A stretch of 64,000 nt of DNA from JAJYIW01 sp963781665 (GTDB lineage Bacteria > Chloroflexota > Anaerolineae > Anaerolineales > Anaerolineaceae): NCBI GenBank assembly GCA_963781665.1, contig CAWAGA010000002.1, positions 4,278,001-4,342,000 on the forward strand, read 5' to 3'. The position numbers were made by a program, and so were the translations under genes. The notes beneath the pieces were generated by a model. The model worked only from the letters and a program-made list of their open reading frames with translations. It searched no databases and had not been told where the DNA came from. Shown in pieces: positions 8,146-17,036 of this stretch (positions within the stretch are counted from its first letter, which is position 1; each line of letters opens with the position of its first letter).

Positions 8146-9381
8146 TTGTTCAGGACATTGATAGATCGCGTACCATTATTTTCGTTGCTCAGTAATGAGG
8201 GGATAGAAGAGCTTCTGGTGATCACCCGCTCTGTTTCTTTTTCACCAGGAGACTCTATCATCATACAGGGCTCACATCTCGATAATTTCTATATTCTTCT
8301 GGACGGGAAAGTCGAGTTAATATCGAAGTTGCGAGAGGGGGATGAATCGGATCTGACGGTTCGAGGTCCAGGGGATTTTTTTGGAGAGATTGAACTTCTG
8401 ATACCTGAACGGGTGTTTTCCATTAGCGCCAAGGCGATCACGTATGTTCAAGCTTTAGAAGTGAGTTATAGCGATTTCTCAGATCTATTTACTCGCAGAC
8501 CGAACCTTGGGTATGGAATTCTTCAAGGGATGATTTATCGTAGCAAATTGGCGGACGTAAATATCCTTCAAACCTTGCGATCCGAAAACAGGCGATTAAC
8601 CCGGATTAATTTTGATTTCAATCATGATCAGACTGAAATATTAGAGCCCACCGATATGGAACGAGAGATGCAGGTGGCCAGGCGAATCCAGAAAGGGATA
8701 TTACCGAGAAAATTACCCCAGTTATCTGGATTTGATTTTGGCGTGCGGATGGCACAAGCGCGAGCGGTGGGTGGTGACTTTTTCGACTTTATACCCTTAA
8801 GCCGTGATACGATTGGAATTGCCATAGGTGATGTATCTGACAAAGGTGTTCCAGCGTCCATTTTTATGGCTGTTACCCGGTCACTTCTGCGCGCTGAAGC
8901 TCACAACGGAATTCTTCCGCGGCATGTACTGCAGCGTGTTAATTACCACTTGATGGACATGAACGAGTTAGGCCTATTTGTGACTGTGTTGTATGGGGTC
9001 TTGAATGCTGTTGACCGGACATTCAGGTATGCCAGGGCTGGACACGAAATCCCCTTGATTTTTGATGAAAATTGTTCTGCCAATTGTATTGAACCTGGTC
9101 ATGGGCAGGCTTTGGGCATCTTCTCAAATCCTCAATTCGATGAAACCCAGATCAGTTTTTCTCCAAACTCAATCCTTCTCCTCAATACCGATGGTGTGAC
9201 AGATGCAATCAATCAGGACGGGGTTGCTTTTGGGATTGAGCGGTTAAGCGAAGTCGTCAAGAGAAGTAAAAATGACTCCGCCCAATATATATGTGATAAC
9301 GTCATCGATTCAATTACCGCATTTGTCGGGACGACACCTCAATTCGATGATTTGACATTGGTGGGTATCAAGTCAGGTTGA
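8146..9381 (+). CDS. Cyclic-nucleotide-binding domain fused to SpoIIE/RsbU-type PP2C phosphatase
   Basis: A 411-residue cytoplasmic regulator. Residues 1-140 form a CNB (CAP-ED) beta-roll with SPGDSIIIQG and a GDFFGE segment. Residues about 175-410 form a SpoIIE phosphatase domain that starts with the usual MEREMQVARRIQKGILP helix and carries metal ligands in VGGDFFD (D211, D214) and GDVSDKG (D229, D232). Such proteins dephosphorylate anti-anti-sigma factors, here presumably under control of a nucleotide or other ligand. The start is TTG with GGAGGG 6 bp upstream and a well-formed promoter about 150 bp earlier. No RsbW/RsbV partner is seen nearby. Its 3' end overlaps the convergent MFS gene by 43 bp. 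Confidence 0.85.
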   Translation: MFRTLIDRVPLFSLLSNEGIEELLVITRSVSFSPGDSIIIQGSHLDNFYILLDGKVELISKLREGDESDLTVRGPGDFFGEIELLIPERVFSISAKAITYVQALEVSYSDFSDLFTRRPNLGYGILQGMIYRSKLADVNILQTLRSENRRLTRINFDFNHDQTEILEPTDMEREMQVARRIQKGILPRKLPQLSGFDFGVRMAQARAVGGDFFDFIPLSRDTIGIAIGDVSDKGVPASIFMAVTRSLLRAEAHNGILPRHVLQRVNYHLMDMNELGLFVTVLYGVLNAVDRTFRYARAGHEIPLIFDENCSANCIEPGHGQALGIFSNPQFDETQISFSPNSILLLNTDGVTDAINQDGVAFGIERLSEVVKRSKNDSAQYICDNVIDSITAFVGTTPQFDDLTLVGIKSG

Positions 9382-10631
9382 GGCTTTGGTTCGACCGGTG
9401 AAAACCAAAAAGAAGTTGCTCCAATCATCGATAAGACACCACAGCCAATCAACGTTGGAGCAATGCCAATCATATTGGCTATGGCGACCCCAACCAAAGG
9501 GAAAATAAAAGCTCCGACATTAACGATCGTGTAGTACAGGGCGGTATATTCAGGCCTTTTTTCAGGCGGCATGGCTTTCATTAATTGGTTGAGCTGGCTC
9601 AGGTTGAGGCCTGCCGCAAAGATGCTGTTCAAAGCCACTGCGAAAAGGGTGATAGTAAGATTTTGGAAAAGACCGACGAGTAATGGATACGCACCTATTG
9701 TCAAAGCGGTCCGTTTCAATGTATTTGGCTCACCCCACCTGGACATAACCCAGCGAAAGAACGCATAACCTAGAATCGTTCCCAGGTTTGCTGCAGTACT
9801 TTGGATACCAAGCCATGCATCGCTGGCGCCCAGAGATCTGACGAAAAACAAAATGTATAGAGGAGTGGCAATCCATAAACCAATGCTCAGTAGAATTGTG
9901 TTACGGGTAATTCTGAGAAAGGCAGGTTGGCTGCTGTATGCTTGCTTCAGGGAATTCCATTGGGCTTTGAGATTGGTTTTTGTCTTTATCCGGACTTGAG
10001 CGAGCTTCGATTCGGGAACCTGAACCTTTGAAAGGAAAAAGTAGCTCATCATCGATATAGCCCAGCCAAATGCAAACATGACCTGGTAGTTGATTGGAAA
10101 TGCAACCCTGCTGAGCCATTGACCAAAAATAAACACAGCAATGCTGGTAGTTGCCCCGGCGATCATGTTTCGGGCTGAAAAAACCGCGGCGCGGTTTCCT
10201 TCTGGAATGACGTCGGCGAGCATGGGGATGAAACCAACATTGAAAAACGATGCCGGCATGCTCATGACGATCAATATCAACACGACCAGTAACCCTTCAT
10301 TTCCACCAATGTGAATAAAAGGTGAAAGCGCAACCATCAACATGCCAACTCTAGAAAGGGTGAGGCTTCCGAGAATCCAGGGTTTTGGCTTGGTTTGATT
10401 TTGCAGGAAACGGCCTGCGGGTATCGAGATGATCAACGCCAACAAAGCCGGGATGGAATTCAGGAGACCGATTTCTGAATTAGCTGCCCCCAGTCGGACG
10501 GCAAAGGCCGCATTAAATGCGGATGCGCCTCCCATGATCGATGCAAAGAAGATTTCGGCGACCAGGTAGATAGCGTTGCGGTCGTCCTTTTTGCTCGTAT
10601 CGACGCGGAATAATTTATTGAAAATCGACAT
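9339..10631 (-). CDS. MFS transporter
   Basis: A 430-residue permease with about 12 hydrophobic segments, typical of the major facilitator superfamily. It has no recognisable substrate signature. The ATG at 10629-10631 is chosen; TTG codons 4-7 triplets upstream (up to 10652) are alternatives, with GAGGT lying between them. The tail overlaps the convergent CNB-SpoIIE gene. On the other side it is transcribed divergently from the second CNB gene, so the two CNB regulators flank this transporter. A link in function is possible but unproven. Confidence 0.8.
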   Translation of the reverse strand: MSIFNKLFRVDTSKKDDRNAIYLVAEIFFASIMGGASAFNAAFAVRLGAANSEIGLLNSIPALLALIISIPAGRFLQNQTKPKPWILGSLTLSRVGMLMVALSPFIHIGGNEGLLVVLILIVMSMPASFFNVGFIPMLADVIPEGNRAAVFSARNMIAGATTSIAVFIFGQWLSRVAFPINYQVMFAFGWAISMMSYFFLSKVQVPESKLAQVRIKTKTNLKAQWNSLKQAYSSQPAFLRITRNTILLSIGLWIATPLYILFFVRSLGASDAWLGIQSTAANLGTILGYAFFRWVMSRWGEPNTLKRTALTIGAYPLLVGLFQNLTITLFAVALNSIFAAGLNLSQLNQLMKAMPPEKRPEYTALYYTIVNVGAFIFPLVGVAIANMIGIAPTLIGCGVLSMIGATSFWFSPVEPKPQPDLIPTNVKSSN

Positions 10632-10720
10632 ACCAGGAAACAATGACCTCAAACAATGAAATTCATAAAACAGGATTGTAATCGAATTTCTCGAGAATCA
10701 AGTTACAAATTTATGAGAGG

Positions 10721-11191
10721 ATGATTTATACTTGTTTCATGGCTGTCGATTTTACCAGGGTTTCCACTTTGCTCAAAAATATTCATCTCTTTAATAATCT
10801 TACCGATGGCCAAATTGCCGAAATAATCAGACGCTCCAGTGAGTTGACACTGGCGTCAAATAGCGTCTTATTCCGAGAAGGGGACGACGCTGATAATTTC
10901 TTCTTAATCCTTGAAGGAAAGATCCAATTGACAGGCGGTATCGCTGGGAAAAGCTCCTGGACAGCACTTTTATTTGAAGGTGATTATTTCGGCCAGGAAG
11001 CATTGGTTGGCAAGCCCACTCGGATTGAAACCGCCAGCGCAGTCACTGATTGCAGTATTTTGCGGGTGAGCTATACCCAGGTCAGGTCGTTAATTCAACA
11101 CACACCTGGATTGAAAGCGAATTTGCAAGCAGCTGAAATCGAGCCGTCACCTGACCAGAAAGAAGAGTTGGAATTGGATCAATCCGGATGA
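10721..11191 (+). CDS. Cyclic-nucleotide-binding domain protein, probably the N-terminal part of a CNB-PH protein
   Basis: A 156-residue CNB (CAP-ED) domain without a DNA-binding helix-turn-helix. NSVLFREGDDADNFFLILEGKIQL and the segment around EGDYFGQEAL match the beta-roll and phosphate-binding cassette region. The start is uncertain: the ATG at 10721 directly abuts AGAGG, and an in-frame ATG at 10739 is also possible. From about 11160 the +1 frame reads SWNWINPDEIIYALVREHP straight into the downstream PH-domain gene. The stop at 11189-11191 may therefore result from one extra A in the AAA at 11159-11161. As written it is a single-domain protein. Confidence 0.7.
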   Translation: MIYTCFMAVDFTRVSTLLKNIHLFNNLTDGQIAEIIRRSSELTLASNSVLFREGDDADNFFLILEGKIQLTGGIAGKSSWTALLFEGDYFGQEALVGKPTRIETASAVTDCSILRVSYTQVRSLIQHTPGLKANLQAAEIEPSPDQKEELELDQSG

Positions 11192-11228
11192 AATCATCTA
11201 CGCTCTTGTTCGTGAGCATCCGTATTAT

Positions 11229-12515
11229 TTGTACACGAAATTAACCCTACCTGCGATTGCTTTGGCAGCAGGATTATATTTATTCACTTATATGTTTTTT
11301 TATTTTGATCCAACGAAAGCTTCATCCCTCGCCCTGATAGTTGGCGGGGTATGGTGCCTGGCAGCTCTCCTTTGGGTTGGTTGGGATATCTGGGATTGGT
11401 CCAACGATTATTATTTTGTTACCAACCAGCGGGTGGTCTGGCTCGAAAAAGTAGCTGGAATTTACGAAAGCCGTCAGGAAGCCCCACTGAGTACAATCTT
11501 ATCGGTAGGCGTCGAGAGCGACCAGATCGGGCGCATGGTAGGATTCGGAAATGTGGTCGTACGAACTTATACCGGTTCGATTCCGTTGAGGAGAGTGAAA
11601 AACCCAAATATCATTGCATCCATCATTGAGGAACAACTCCGCCGATCGCAAATAACGCTTCAGAAAGAAGAAGCCAGCGAAATGGACAACGCGATCAGGA
11701 CAAAATTAGGGTTAACATCATCGGTAGAAGAGCAGGAAACGATAGAAGATGCTGCGCCTTTAGAAAACAGCATTCGGCAAACGGTGAACCCAGGCGTTTT
11801 CAAACGGTTATTCGGTTATCTTTTTCAGGTCAGGTTTGATGTCGGAGAGGTCGTTACCTATCGCAAACACTGGTTCATTTTGCTGGCGGCAACCTGGAAG
11901 CAAACAGTACTTTTCTCATTAATTGCCGCGGCTTTAATTAGCGATGCGTTAGGTTTAATTTCATGGATAAGTAATGAAGGAATCATCACCTTGCTGGCCG
12001 CCGCGTTAATTATTGTTTTCTTGTGGTGGTTTTACGACGTCATTGACTGGCATAACGATATTTACCAGGTGTCAGCAGACCAGATCATCGATATTAATCG
12101 AAAACCGTTTGGTACTGAAACTAAAAAGACAGCTCCTTTGGAGAATATCTTGAGTATCGAATACGAGCGATCCGGGATTATTGGCCTTGTTTTTAATTAT
12201 GGAACTGTCAAGATAAAAATAGGCAATGCAAGCTTCGATTTTGATTATGTATTCAATCCTTCGCGTGTACAGCACGATATTTTTCGACGGAAGTTGGAAA
12301 AAGAGGCAAAACGAAAGAAAGCAGAGCGAGAGGCAGAACGAGAGCGCCTTTCTTCCTGGATTGCCACGTATCACCATTACAATGAAGAAATTCCTAAAGA
12401 AGGGCAAACATGGCTCAATCCACCGCCGCAGGTAAATCCTGGTGAAACGTCCCAGGAAGTTCACAGGCGAGATGAAGATGATGAAGACCGAGATGGATTT
12501 GGTTGGATAAATTAA
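11229..12515 (+). CDS. Membrane protein with two bacterial PH (bPH2/DUF304) domains
   Basis: A 428-residue protein as read from a TTG at 11229. The order is: TM pair at residues about 1-60, first bPH2 domain with NDYYFVTNQRVVW and IPLRR, second TM pair near 215-270, second PH-like domain with NDIYQVSADQIIDI, then a highly charged C-terminal tail rich in K/R/E and D. Homologues normally begin with a GEk.i...R.Hp motif. That motif (PDEIIYALVREHP) lies upstream of the nominal start in the same frame with no start codon. This supports fusion with the CNB gene before it, broken by one base. Function unknown; perhaps membrane-lipid or signal-linked scaffolding. Confidence 0.75.
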   Translation: MYTKLTLPAIALAAGLYLFTYMFFYFDPTKASSLALIVGGVWCLAALLWVGWDIWDWSNDYYFVTNQRVVWLEKVAGIYESRQEAPLSTILSVGVESDQIGRMVGFGNVVVRTYTGSIPLRRVKNPNIIASIIEEQLRRSQITLQKEEASEMDNAIRTKLGLTSSVEEQETIEDAAPLENSIRQTVNPGVFKRLFGYLFQVRFDVGEVVTYRKHWFILLAATWKQTVLFSLIAAALISDALGLISWISNEGIITLLAAALIIVFLWWFYDVIDWHNDIYQVSADQIIDINRKPFGTETKKTAPLENILSIEYERSGIIGLVFNYGTVKIKIGNASFDFDYVFNPSRVQHDIFRRKLEKEAKRKKAEREAERERLSSWIATYHHYNEEIPKEGQTWLNPPPQVNPGETSQEVHRRDEDDEDRDGFGWIN

Positions 12516-12557
12516 TAGGGTAAAATAAGTTTTGATTTTAAAAGTAAGAGAGATGTT

Positions 12558-13079
12558 ATGGCAATTAGACCGATTATTTATATACCTGACCTGGTATTGA
12601 GAAAAAAAGCGCATAAAGTAACAGAATTTGATAAAGACTTTCAAACTCTGGTAGACGATATGATCGAAACGTTACGAGACGCGCCTGGGGTAGGGTTGGC
12701 GGCTCCTCAGATCAACGTATCTTCTCGCTTAATTGTGGTCGAATATGGAGAAGAAGATGAGGATGGGAAGCAGATTTTACCCAAGAAACTATACGTGGTA
12801 GCGAATCCCGAGATCATCAAGACTTCTGACGAAACTGAAATCGGAACGGAAGCCTGTCTATCGGTGCCTGGATTGGTGGGGGATGTAGAGCGATACAGCC
12901 AGATTGTTGTCCGGGGTGAAAACCGCCATGGTAGGCCATTAAGGCTGAAGGTCAGTGGATGGATGGCGCGGATATTTCAACACGAAATAGACCACGTTAA
13001 TGGGGTCATTTTTACAGATCGGGCCAGCAAGGTGTGGAAACCTAGGGCTGACGAAGAACCAATCGCAATGGCTGATTAA
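12558..13079 (+). CDS. def: Peptide deformylase
   Basis: Removes the N-formyl group from nascent proteins. All three family motifs are present: GVGLAAPQ (residues 44-51), EACLSVP with the metal Cys, and HEIDH with two metal His and the catalytic Glu. The length of 173 residues is normal. The stop codon overlaps the ATG of recF (TAATG), so the two are translationally coupled. No fmt is adjacent, unlike in many bacteria. Confidence 0.95.
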   Translation: MAIRPIIYIPDLVLRKKAHKVTEFDKDFQTLVDDMIETLRDAPGVGLAAPQINVSSRLIVVEYGEEDEDGKQILPKKLYVVANPEIIKTSDETEIGTEACLSVPGLVGDVERYSQIVVRGENRHGRPLRLKVSGWMARIFQHEIDHVNGVIFTDRASKVWKPRADEEPIAMAD

Positions 13080-14296
13080 TGTACCTGACCCACCTGGCAT
13101 TAACCGATTTTCGCATGTTCAGCCGGTTCGACCAGGACATGCCCCGGCAGCTCGTGCTATTGGTTGGAGATAATGCCCAGGGGAAGACAAGTTTATTAGA
13201 AGCCATTTACTACCTGGCAACTTTCACTTCATTCCACGCCCACAATGACCGCCAGTTAATTCATTTTGCGGCCGCTGAAAGGCCTCAAGGTGTCGCTCGA
13301 TTGGTAGCCGATTACGTCAGCGGCTCGAAAAAACACCATCTCGAGGTGCGGTTGATCCAGGAGCTGAATGGCGCGGCGTCATCGTCGCGTTTTCGTAAAG
13401 AGGTTTTTTTCGATGGGGTAAAGCGAACCGTTAACGATGTCATCGGTCAGTTTAATGCGGTCATATTTCTCCCTCAAATGACCCGGATAATCGAGCAAGG
13501 TCCAGAAGAACGCCGGAGGTATTTAAACCTGGCTCTGGGCCAGGTCGTTCCTGGATATGCAATTGCTTTAAGCGAATACAACCAGGCTTTACTGCAACGC
13601 AACGCCTTGCTGAAGCAGCTTGGGGAGAGAATGGGTGGAGATCTTGACCAATTGAACTTTTGGGATGGAATTCTGACGAAGCGGGGAGCCCAGATCATGG
13701 CTGAGCGGATTTCAGCGATCCAGGACCTGGAACGGTTGGCATCCCGCATTCACGATCGCCTGACCCATTCCATGGAAATTTTACGCCTGGTTTACCAGCC
13801 TGCCTACGAACCGCTTCCTCAACCGACAGGCCAGTATGCGCTTCCGATAACAACCCCTGTAGATAGAACCGGGCTGCGGGTTGAGCAAATTCAAGAAGGT
13901 TTTTGCCAGAAGTTGAGGGAGCTGCGCCGCGAGGAGATCAATCGCGGCTTAACCACCATTGGACCTCATCGTGATGAAGTTCGTTTCTATTCCAACGGCA
14001 TCGACCTGGGAGATTATGGCTCCCGCGGCCAGGTGCGCACGTCATTGCTTTCATTGAAGCTTGCTGAGGTCGTTTGGATGAAAGAAAAAACAGGGCAATC
14101 ACCGGTGTTATTGCTGGACGAGATCCTAGCTGAACTTGACATTCAGCGCCGTGAGGATTTGCTCGAAACGTTAAAAGACAACGAGCAGGGTCTGCTGACG
14201 ACGACAGATCTGAAGTTATTCGCGGATGATTTTCCACGCCAGGTGGCATTGTGGCAGGTAAAAGGGGGAACAGTCAGGAGTCTAACCTTCGATTAA
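13079..14296 (+). CDS. recF: DNA replication and repair protein RecF
   Basis: An SMC-like ATPase that loads RecA at single-strand gaps with RecO/RecR. Walker A is GDNAQGKT (residues 30-37), the ABC-type signature region reads YGSRGQVRTSLLSLKLAEV, and Walker B is VLLLDEILAELD. The length of 405 residues is slightly above the typical 360-370. It overlaps the def stop codon. dnaA, dnaN and gyrB, common recF neighbours, are not here. Confidence 0.95.
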   Translation: MYLTHLALTDFRMFSRFDQDMPRQLVLLVGDNAQGKTSLLEAIYYLATFTSFHAHNDRQLIHFAAAERPQGVARLVADYVSGSKKHHLEVRLIQELNGAASSSRFRKEVFFDGVKRTVNDVIGQFNAVIFLPQMTRIIEQGPEERRRYLNLALGQVVPGYAIALSEYNQALLQRNALLKQLGERMGGDLDQLNFWDGILTKRGAQIMAERISAIQDLERLASRIHDRLTHSMEILRLVYQPAYEPLPQPTGQYALPITTPVDRTGLRVEQIQEGFCQKLRELRREEINRGLTTIGPHRDEVRFYSNGIDLGDYGSRGQVRTSLLSLKLAEVVWMKEKTGQSPVLLLDEILAELDIQRREDLLETLKDNEQGLLTTTDLKLFADDFPRQVALWQVKGGTVRSLTFD

Positions 14297-14320
14297 ATAC
14301 TCCTGAAAGCAATCTGTGGG

Positions 14321-14344
14321 GCCAATTCACAAATAGGAATTGGC
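14321..14344. other. Perfect hairpin between convergent recF and pheA
   Basis: GCCAATTC (14321-14328) and GAATTGGC (14337-14344) form an 8-bp perfect stem with an 8-base loop in the 47-bp gap between the two stop codons. There is no T tract on either strand, so it is at best a weak bidirectional terminator or mRNA 3'-end stabiliser. Confidence 0.45.
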
Positions 14345-15174
14345 TAACCGACGTAAAGATGCCTGGGATAAGAGCCGAACACCCGCAGCATAGTAGCATA
14401 TTCGCCTAAATGACCTAGCGCTCTGGATACGGGGGGTTCAATTGTCGAGCCGATAAAATCGATATAAAAAAGATATTCCCACGTTTTACCAGGTTGGGGC
14501 CGAGATTCGATCTTGGTCAGATCGATATCGCGTAAAGCGAAAACGCTCAAGGCTTTGAACAGCGAGCCGGGTTGGTTGGCGGCTGAAAATGCCAGTGTCG
14601 TTTTAGCATTCTTCTCGGGGTATACTGGCTGGCTGGCGATTGCCAGGAAACGGGTGAGATTATTGGGCATATCTTCGATGTTCTGATCGACGATAGCCAT
14701 ACCGTAGATGTCAGCCGCGCGCTGCGAAGCAATTGCGGCAATCGACCGGTCTCCCTGATCTTTGACGATCTTGACGCTTCCGGCAGTATCGTAAACCGGC
14801 TCGACCTTCACACCAGGAAATGAGCGCAGGTAGCGTTCGCATTGAGCCAGGGCCTGGGGGTGACTGATGATTTTATGTATCTCCTGCCTGTTTACCCCAG
14901 GATGGGCGATCAAGCAATGGTGGACGGGGAGGTAATGTTCCCCAACAACTGATAGGTTGTGATGTAAGAGAAGGTCGTAATTGCGATGAATGCTGCCGGC
15001 TAATGAATTTTCTATCGGCACCAGGCCAAATTCGACCGTTTGATCGGAGACAGCCCTGAAGACATCGTCAAACGATAAACACGGGACAGCTTCCGTCACA
15101 GTCGAAAAATGTGCAAAAACAGCAGCTTCAGAGAATGCTCCCGGCTCACCTTGGTATGCTACTTTGTTTTCCAT
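14344..15174 (-). CDS. pheA: Prephenate dehydratase
   Basis: Converts prephenate to phenylpyruvate for phenylalanine synthesis. The catalytic periplasmic-binding-like domain begins GEPGAFSEAAV and has the signature TRF motif in NNLTRFLAIA. The C-terminal ACT domain (PGSLFKAL, ESRPQPGKTWEY) is the phenylalanine allosteric site. The 276-residue length matches monofunctional PheA. TAGGAT is the likely ribosome site. Only 22 bp separate the gene from the target duplication of an IS66 element, so its native promoter may lie on the far side of that insertion or be lost. Confidence 0.93.
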   Translation of the reverse strand: MENKVAYQGEPGAFSEAAVFAHFSTVTEAVPCLSFDDVFRAVSDQTVEFGLVPIENSLAGSIHRNYDLLLHHNLSVVGEHYLPVHHCLIAHPGVNRQEIHKIISHPQALAQCERYLRSFPGVKVEPVYDTAGSVKIVKDQGDRSIAAIASQRAADIYGMAIVDQNIEDMPNNLTRFLAIASQPVYPEKNAKTTLAFSAANQPGSLFKALSVFALRDIDLTKIESRPQPGKTWEYLFYIDFIGSTIEPPVSRALGHLGEYATMLRVFGSYPRHLYVG

Positions 15175-15196
15175 AGATAGATCCTACGAAATAAAG

Positions 15197-15204
15197 AATT
15201 TAAA
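15197..15204. repeat. 8-bp target-site duplication, left copy
   Basis: AATTTAAA directly abuts the left inverted repeat of the IS66-family element and is identical to 16776-16783. Confidence 0.9.
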
Positions 15205-15219
15205 GTAACTGCTCAGGCA
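15205..15219. repeat. IS66 element inverted repeat, left
   Basis: GTAACTGCTCAGGCA is an exact reverse complement of 16761-16775. The transposase stop codon (15213-15215) lies inside it. Confidence 0.93.
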
Positions 15220-16694
15220 GGTAAAGAGACGAAAGAAGGACAATAAGGTTTTCCAGCAAATACCAGGTGTAAGGCTTTCAATACCTTTTGGCCGTTCTTA
15301 CGAGCGGTCGACAAATAGCCCCGAACCTGGCAGAAGGCCTCAGCACCTTGGGTTGAGCGGAAACAGCCAGAGATCTTTTGCTTGACCTTCATCATCCGAA
15401 TATCTCGTTCGGCCTGATTATTATCAAATGGCACCTTAAAATCATACATAAAAGCCAATACCGCTGGTTTGTGTTCCCGAAAGCGATCCAGCAAGTTGAG
15501 AGGTGGACTCTGTTTGGGACGTCCTCGTTTCTTGGGTTGTTCTTCCCCTGGCTCAGGAGTTGGATTAGCTTGAAAACCTTGGAGCAGGAGGGTATCGTAT
15601 CGTTCTTCGAAGGCCTTGATCTGAACCAATGTCAAGCTGGAAGTCTGAGTGAGCTTGGCGGTTTCTACGGCTTTCTTGATTTCGAGCAACAAATCCGCCA
15701 GCCCATTCTCCCACTCTTGTGGGTAACGCTCCTGGAGGAATTTCAACTCGCGTAAATGATGGCCATTGCACAAAGCATGGGCACAGAGATAGGCGAAATA
15801 GCTCTTCCAGCCATCATGGATGGCTCGCCCGTGCAGATTGGGCAGAATGCCAATCGCATCCATGGCTGACTGACCTCGCTTGGCATGCACCGCATAGGAA
15901 GTCAAATCTTGAGTGCTGGCCGAATGCAACCAGTTGAGTTTGCCAGCGATCTGGGCACCGGTCTCATCGAAGTGCACCACCGCTTCCTTTTCAGTCAGGT
16001 GGGTCTTGATAGCTGTATTTACCGAGTGGACCTTTTGGGCAACTTCCTGGCAGGCTTCGACAATCGTGCCTTCGGCCACGCTCTGCCCATAGAATTCGGA
16101 TAGGGTCTCACTGACTCGCTCCAAAGGGATCATCTGGTATTGGTTCAAATACACCATCTGGGCTTTGATCTGGGGTCCATACTGGACAGGCTGAGTGATC
16201 CCTTTTGGAAAGTCGGCTCGGGTCACTTGGCCACAGTGAGGGCAGCGCTTGATCTCAACTTGGTGCTCAGTTACTTCAATCTGGATGGGAGGCAGATCGA
16301 ATACCTGGCGTTTTTCTATGGCTTCTACTACAATCTCTTCTAAGGGAGTCTGGCAGTGTTGACAACGCTTCACCTTATACACTTCCACCTTGTTCGGATG
16401 GCTCACCGCCTGCAAAGTCGTCCCTGGATGTCCTGGCTGACCACCGCTTTTCTTGCCATGGCGCTTGCGCAGGCTCTTGGGCGCAGGTTTATTCAATCCA
16501 TCACTGGATGGTGGTTTCCCACTATTCCGACTATTCTTCGCCAACCGGTCTTCCAAGACTTGGATTCTTTGGGTGAGGAGGTGCAAATTTTGGTTCATCG
16601 CCTGAATGAGGTTCACAACCGCATCTTCACCTTGCCGGTAGATGGATCGTATTTCAGCTTCACTAAGTTTTTTGATAGGCTCCATGCAATCCAT
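15213..16694 (-). CDS. tnpC: IS66 family transposase
   Basis: A 493-residue intact transposase. The order is: N-terminal coiled-coil/leucine region, an SGKPPSSDG linker, a zinc-finger region with CQHC and CPHCGQ pairs, then the DDE core. Its acidic residues are visible in VHFDETG, AIHDGWKSY and NNQAERDIRMMKVKQ. The N terminus could also start at an ATG three codons downstream. The gene fills almost the whole element and reads toward pheA. Confidence 0.95.
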   Translation of the reverse strand: MDCMEPIKKLSEAEIRSIYRQGEDAVVNLIQAMNQNLHLLTQRIQVLEDRLAKNSRNSGKPPSSDGLNKPAPKSLRKRHGKKSGGQPGHPGTTLQAVSHPNKVEVYKVKRCQHCQTPLEEIVVEAIEKRQVFDLPPIQIEVTEHQVEIKRCPHCGQVTRADFPKGITQPVQYGPQIKAQMVYLNQYQMIPLERVSETLSEFYGQSVAEGTIVEACQEVAQKVHSVNTAIKTHLTEKEAVVHFDETGAQIAGKLNWLHSASTQDLTSYAVHAKRGQSAMDAIGILPNLHGRAIHDGWKSYFAYLCAHALCNGHHLRELKFLQERYPQEWENGLADLLLEIKKAVETAKLTQTSSLTLVQIKAFEERYDTLLLQGFQANPTPEPGEEQPKKRGRPKQSPPLNLLDRFREHKPAVLAFMYDFKVPFDNNQAERDIRMMKVKQKISGCFRSTQGAEAFCQVRGYLSTARKNGQKVLKALHLVFAGKPYCPSFVSLPA

Positions 16695-16760
16695 TGTGCA
16701 TTATCCATGGAACCAATGCAAGAATCTTTCATCGTGTTTTTTCTAGATTTTTGACTCAAA

Positions 16761-16775
16761 TGCCTGAGCAGTTAC
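16761..16775. repeat. IS66 element inverted repeat, right
   Basis: TGCCTGAGCAGTTAC is the exact reverse complement of 15205-15219. It marks the transposase-proximal 5' end of the element. Confidence 0.93.
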
Positions 16776-16783
16776 AATTTAAA
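16776..16783. repeat. 8-bp target-site duplication, right copy
   Basis: AATTTAAA is identical to 15197-15204 and directly follows the right inverted repeat. Confidence 0.9.
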
Positions 16784-16919
16784 AATAATATCACGAATAA
16801 AGTAGATAAATAGGGCGGATTAAAAAAGTGATTGAATTAATAAACACGAATAATAAAATCGAAAAGGGGAAATCAAGTGAATTTAAAATAAGTTGCGATT
16901 AGGAAAAACGAATACACAA

Positions 16920-16941
16920 ACGAGAATTTTCTCGTGTTTTT
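16920..16941. terminator. Possible terminator hairpin in AT-rich gap
   Basis: ACGAGAA (16920-16926) and TTCTCGT (16929-16935) form a tight 7-bp stem followed by GTTTTTG on the plus strand. It lies in the AT-rich non-coding stretch 16784-17036 between the IS element and the rnpB repeats, where no gene is seen. It could end transcripts coming from rnpB, but the T tract faces the plus strand, so the assignment is weak. Confidence 0.35.
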
Positions 16942-17036
16942 GTAGAACGAAAAGGGTTATCTGAGGCTTAAAAACTGCTCATGAAGAAAATTCGTCTTAG
17001 TTCGAATTTTTGTGTAATTTGTGATTGCAGCTTAAA

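Larger units (their letters stand above)
15205..16775 (-). mobile_element. Complete IS66-family insertion sequence (single-ORF, 1571 bp)
   Basis: The element is bounded by perfect 15-bp inverted repeats starting GTAA (15205-15219 and 16761-16775), as is usual for IS66. It is flanked by identical 8-bp direct repeats AATTTAAA, the known target duplication length of this family. It carries only the transposase (tnpC-type) gene, with no tnpA/tnpB accessory ORFs, like the ISBst12 subgroup. The perfect ends and duplication indicate a recent, probably still mobile insertion in the upstream region of pheA. Confidence 0.95.
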
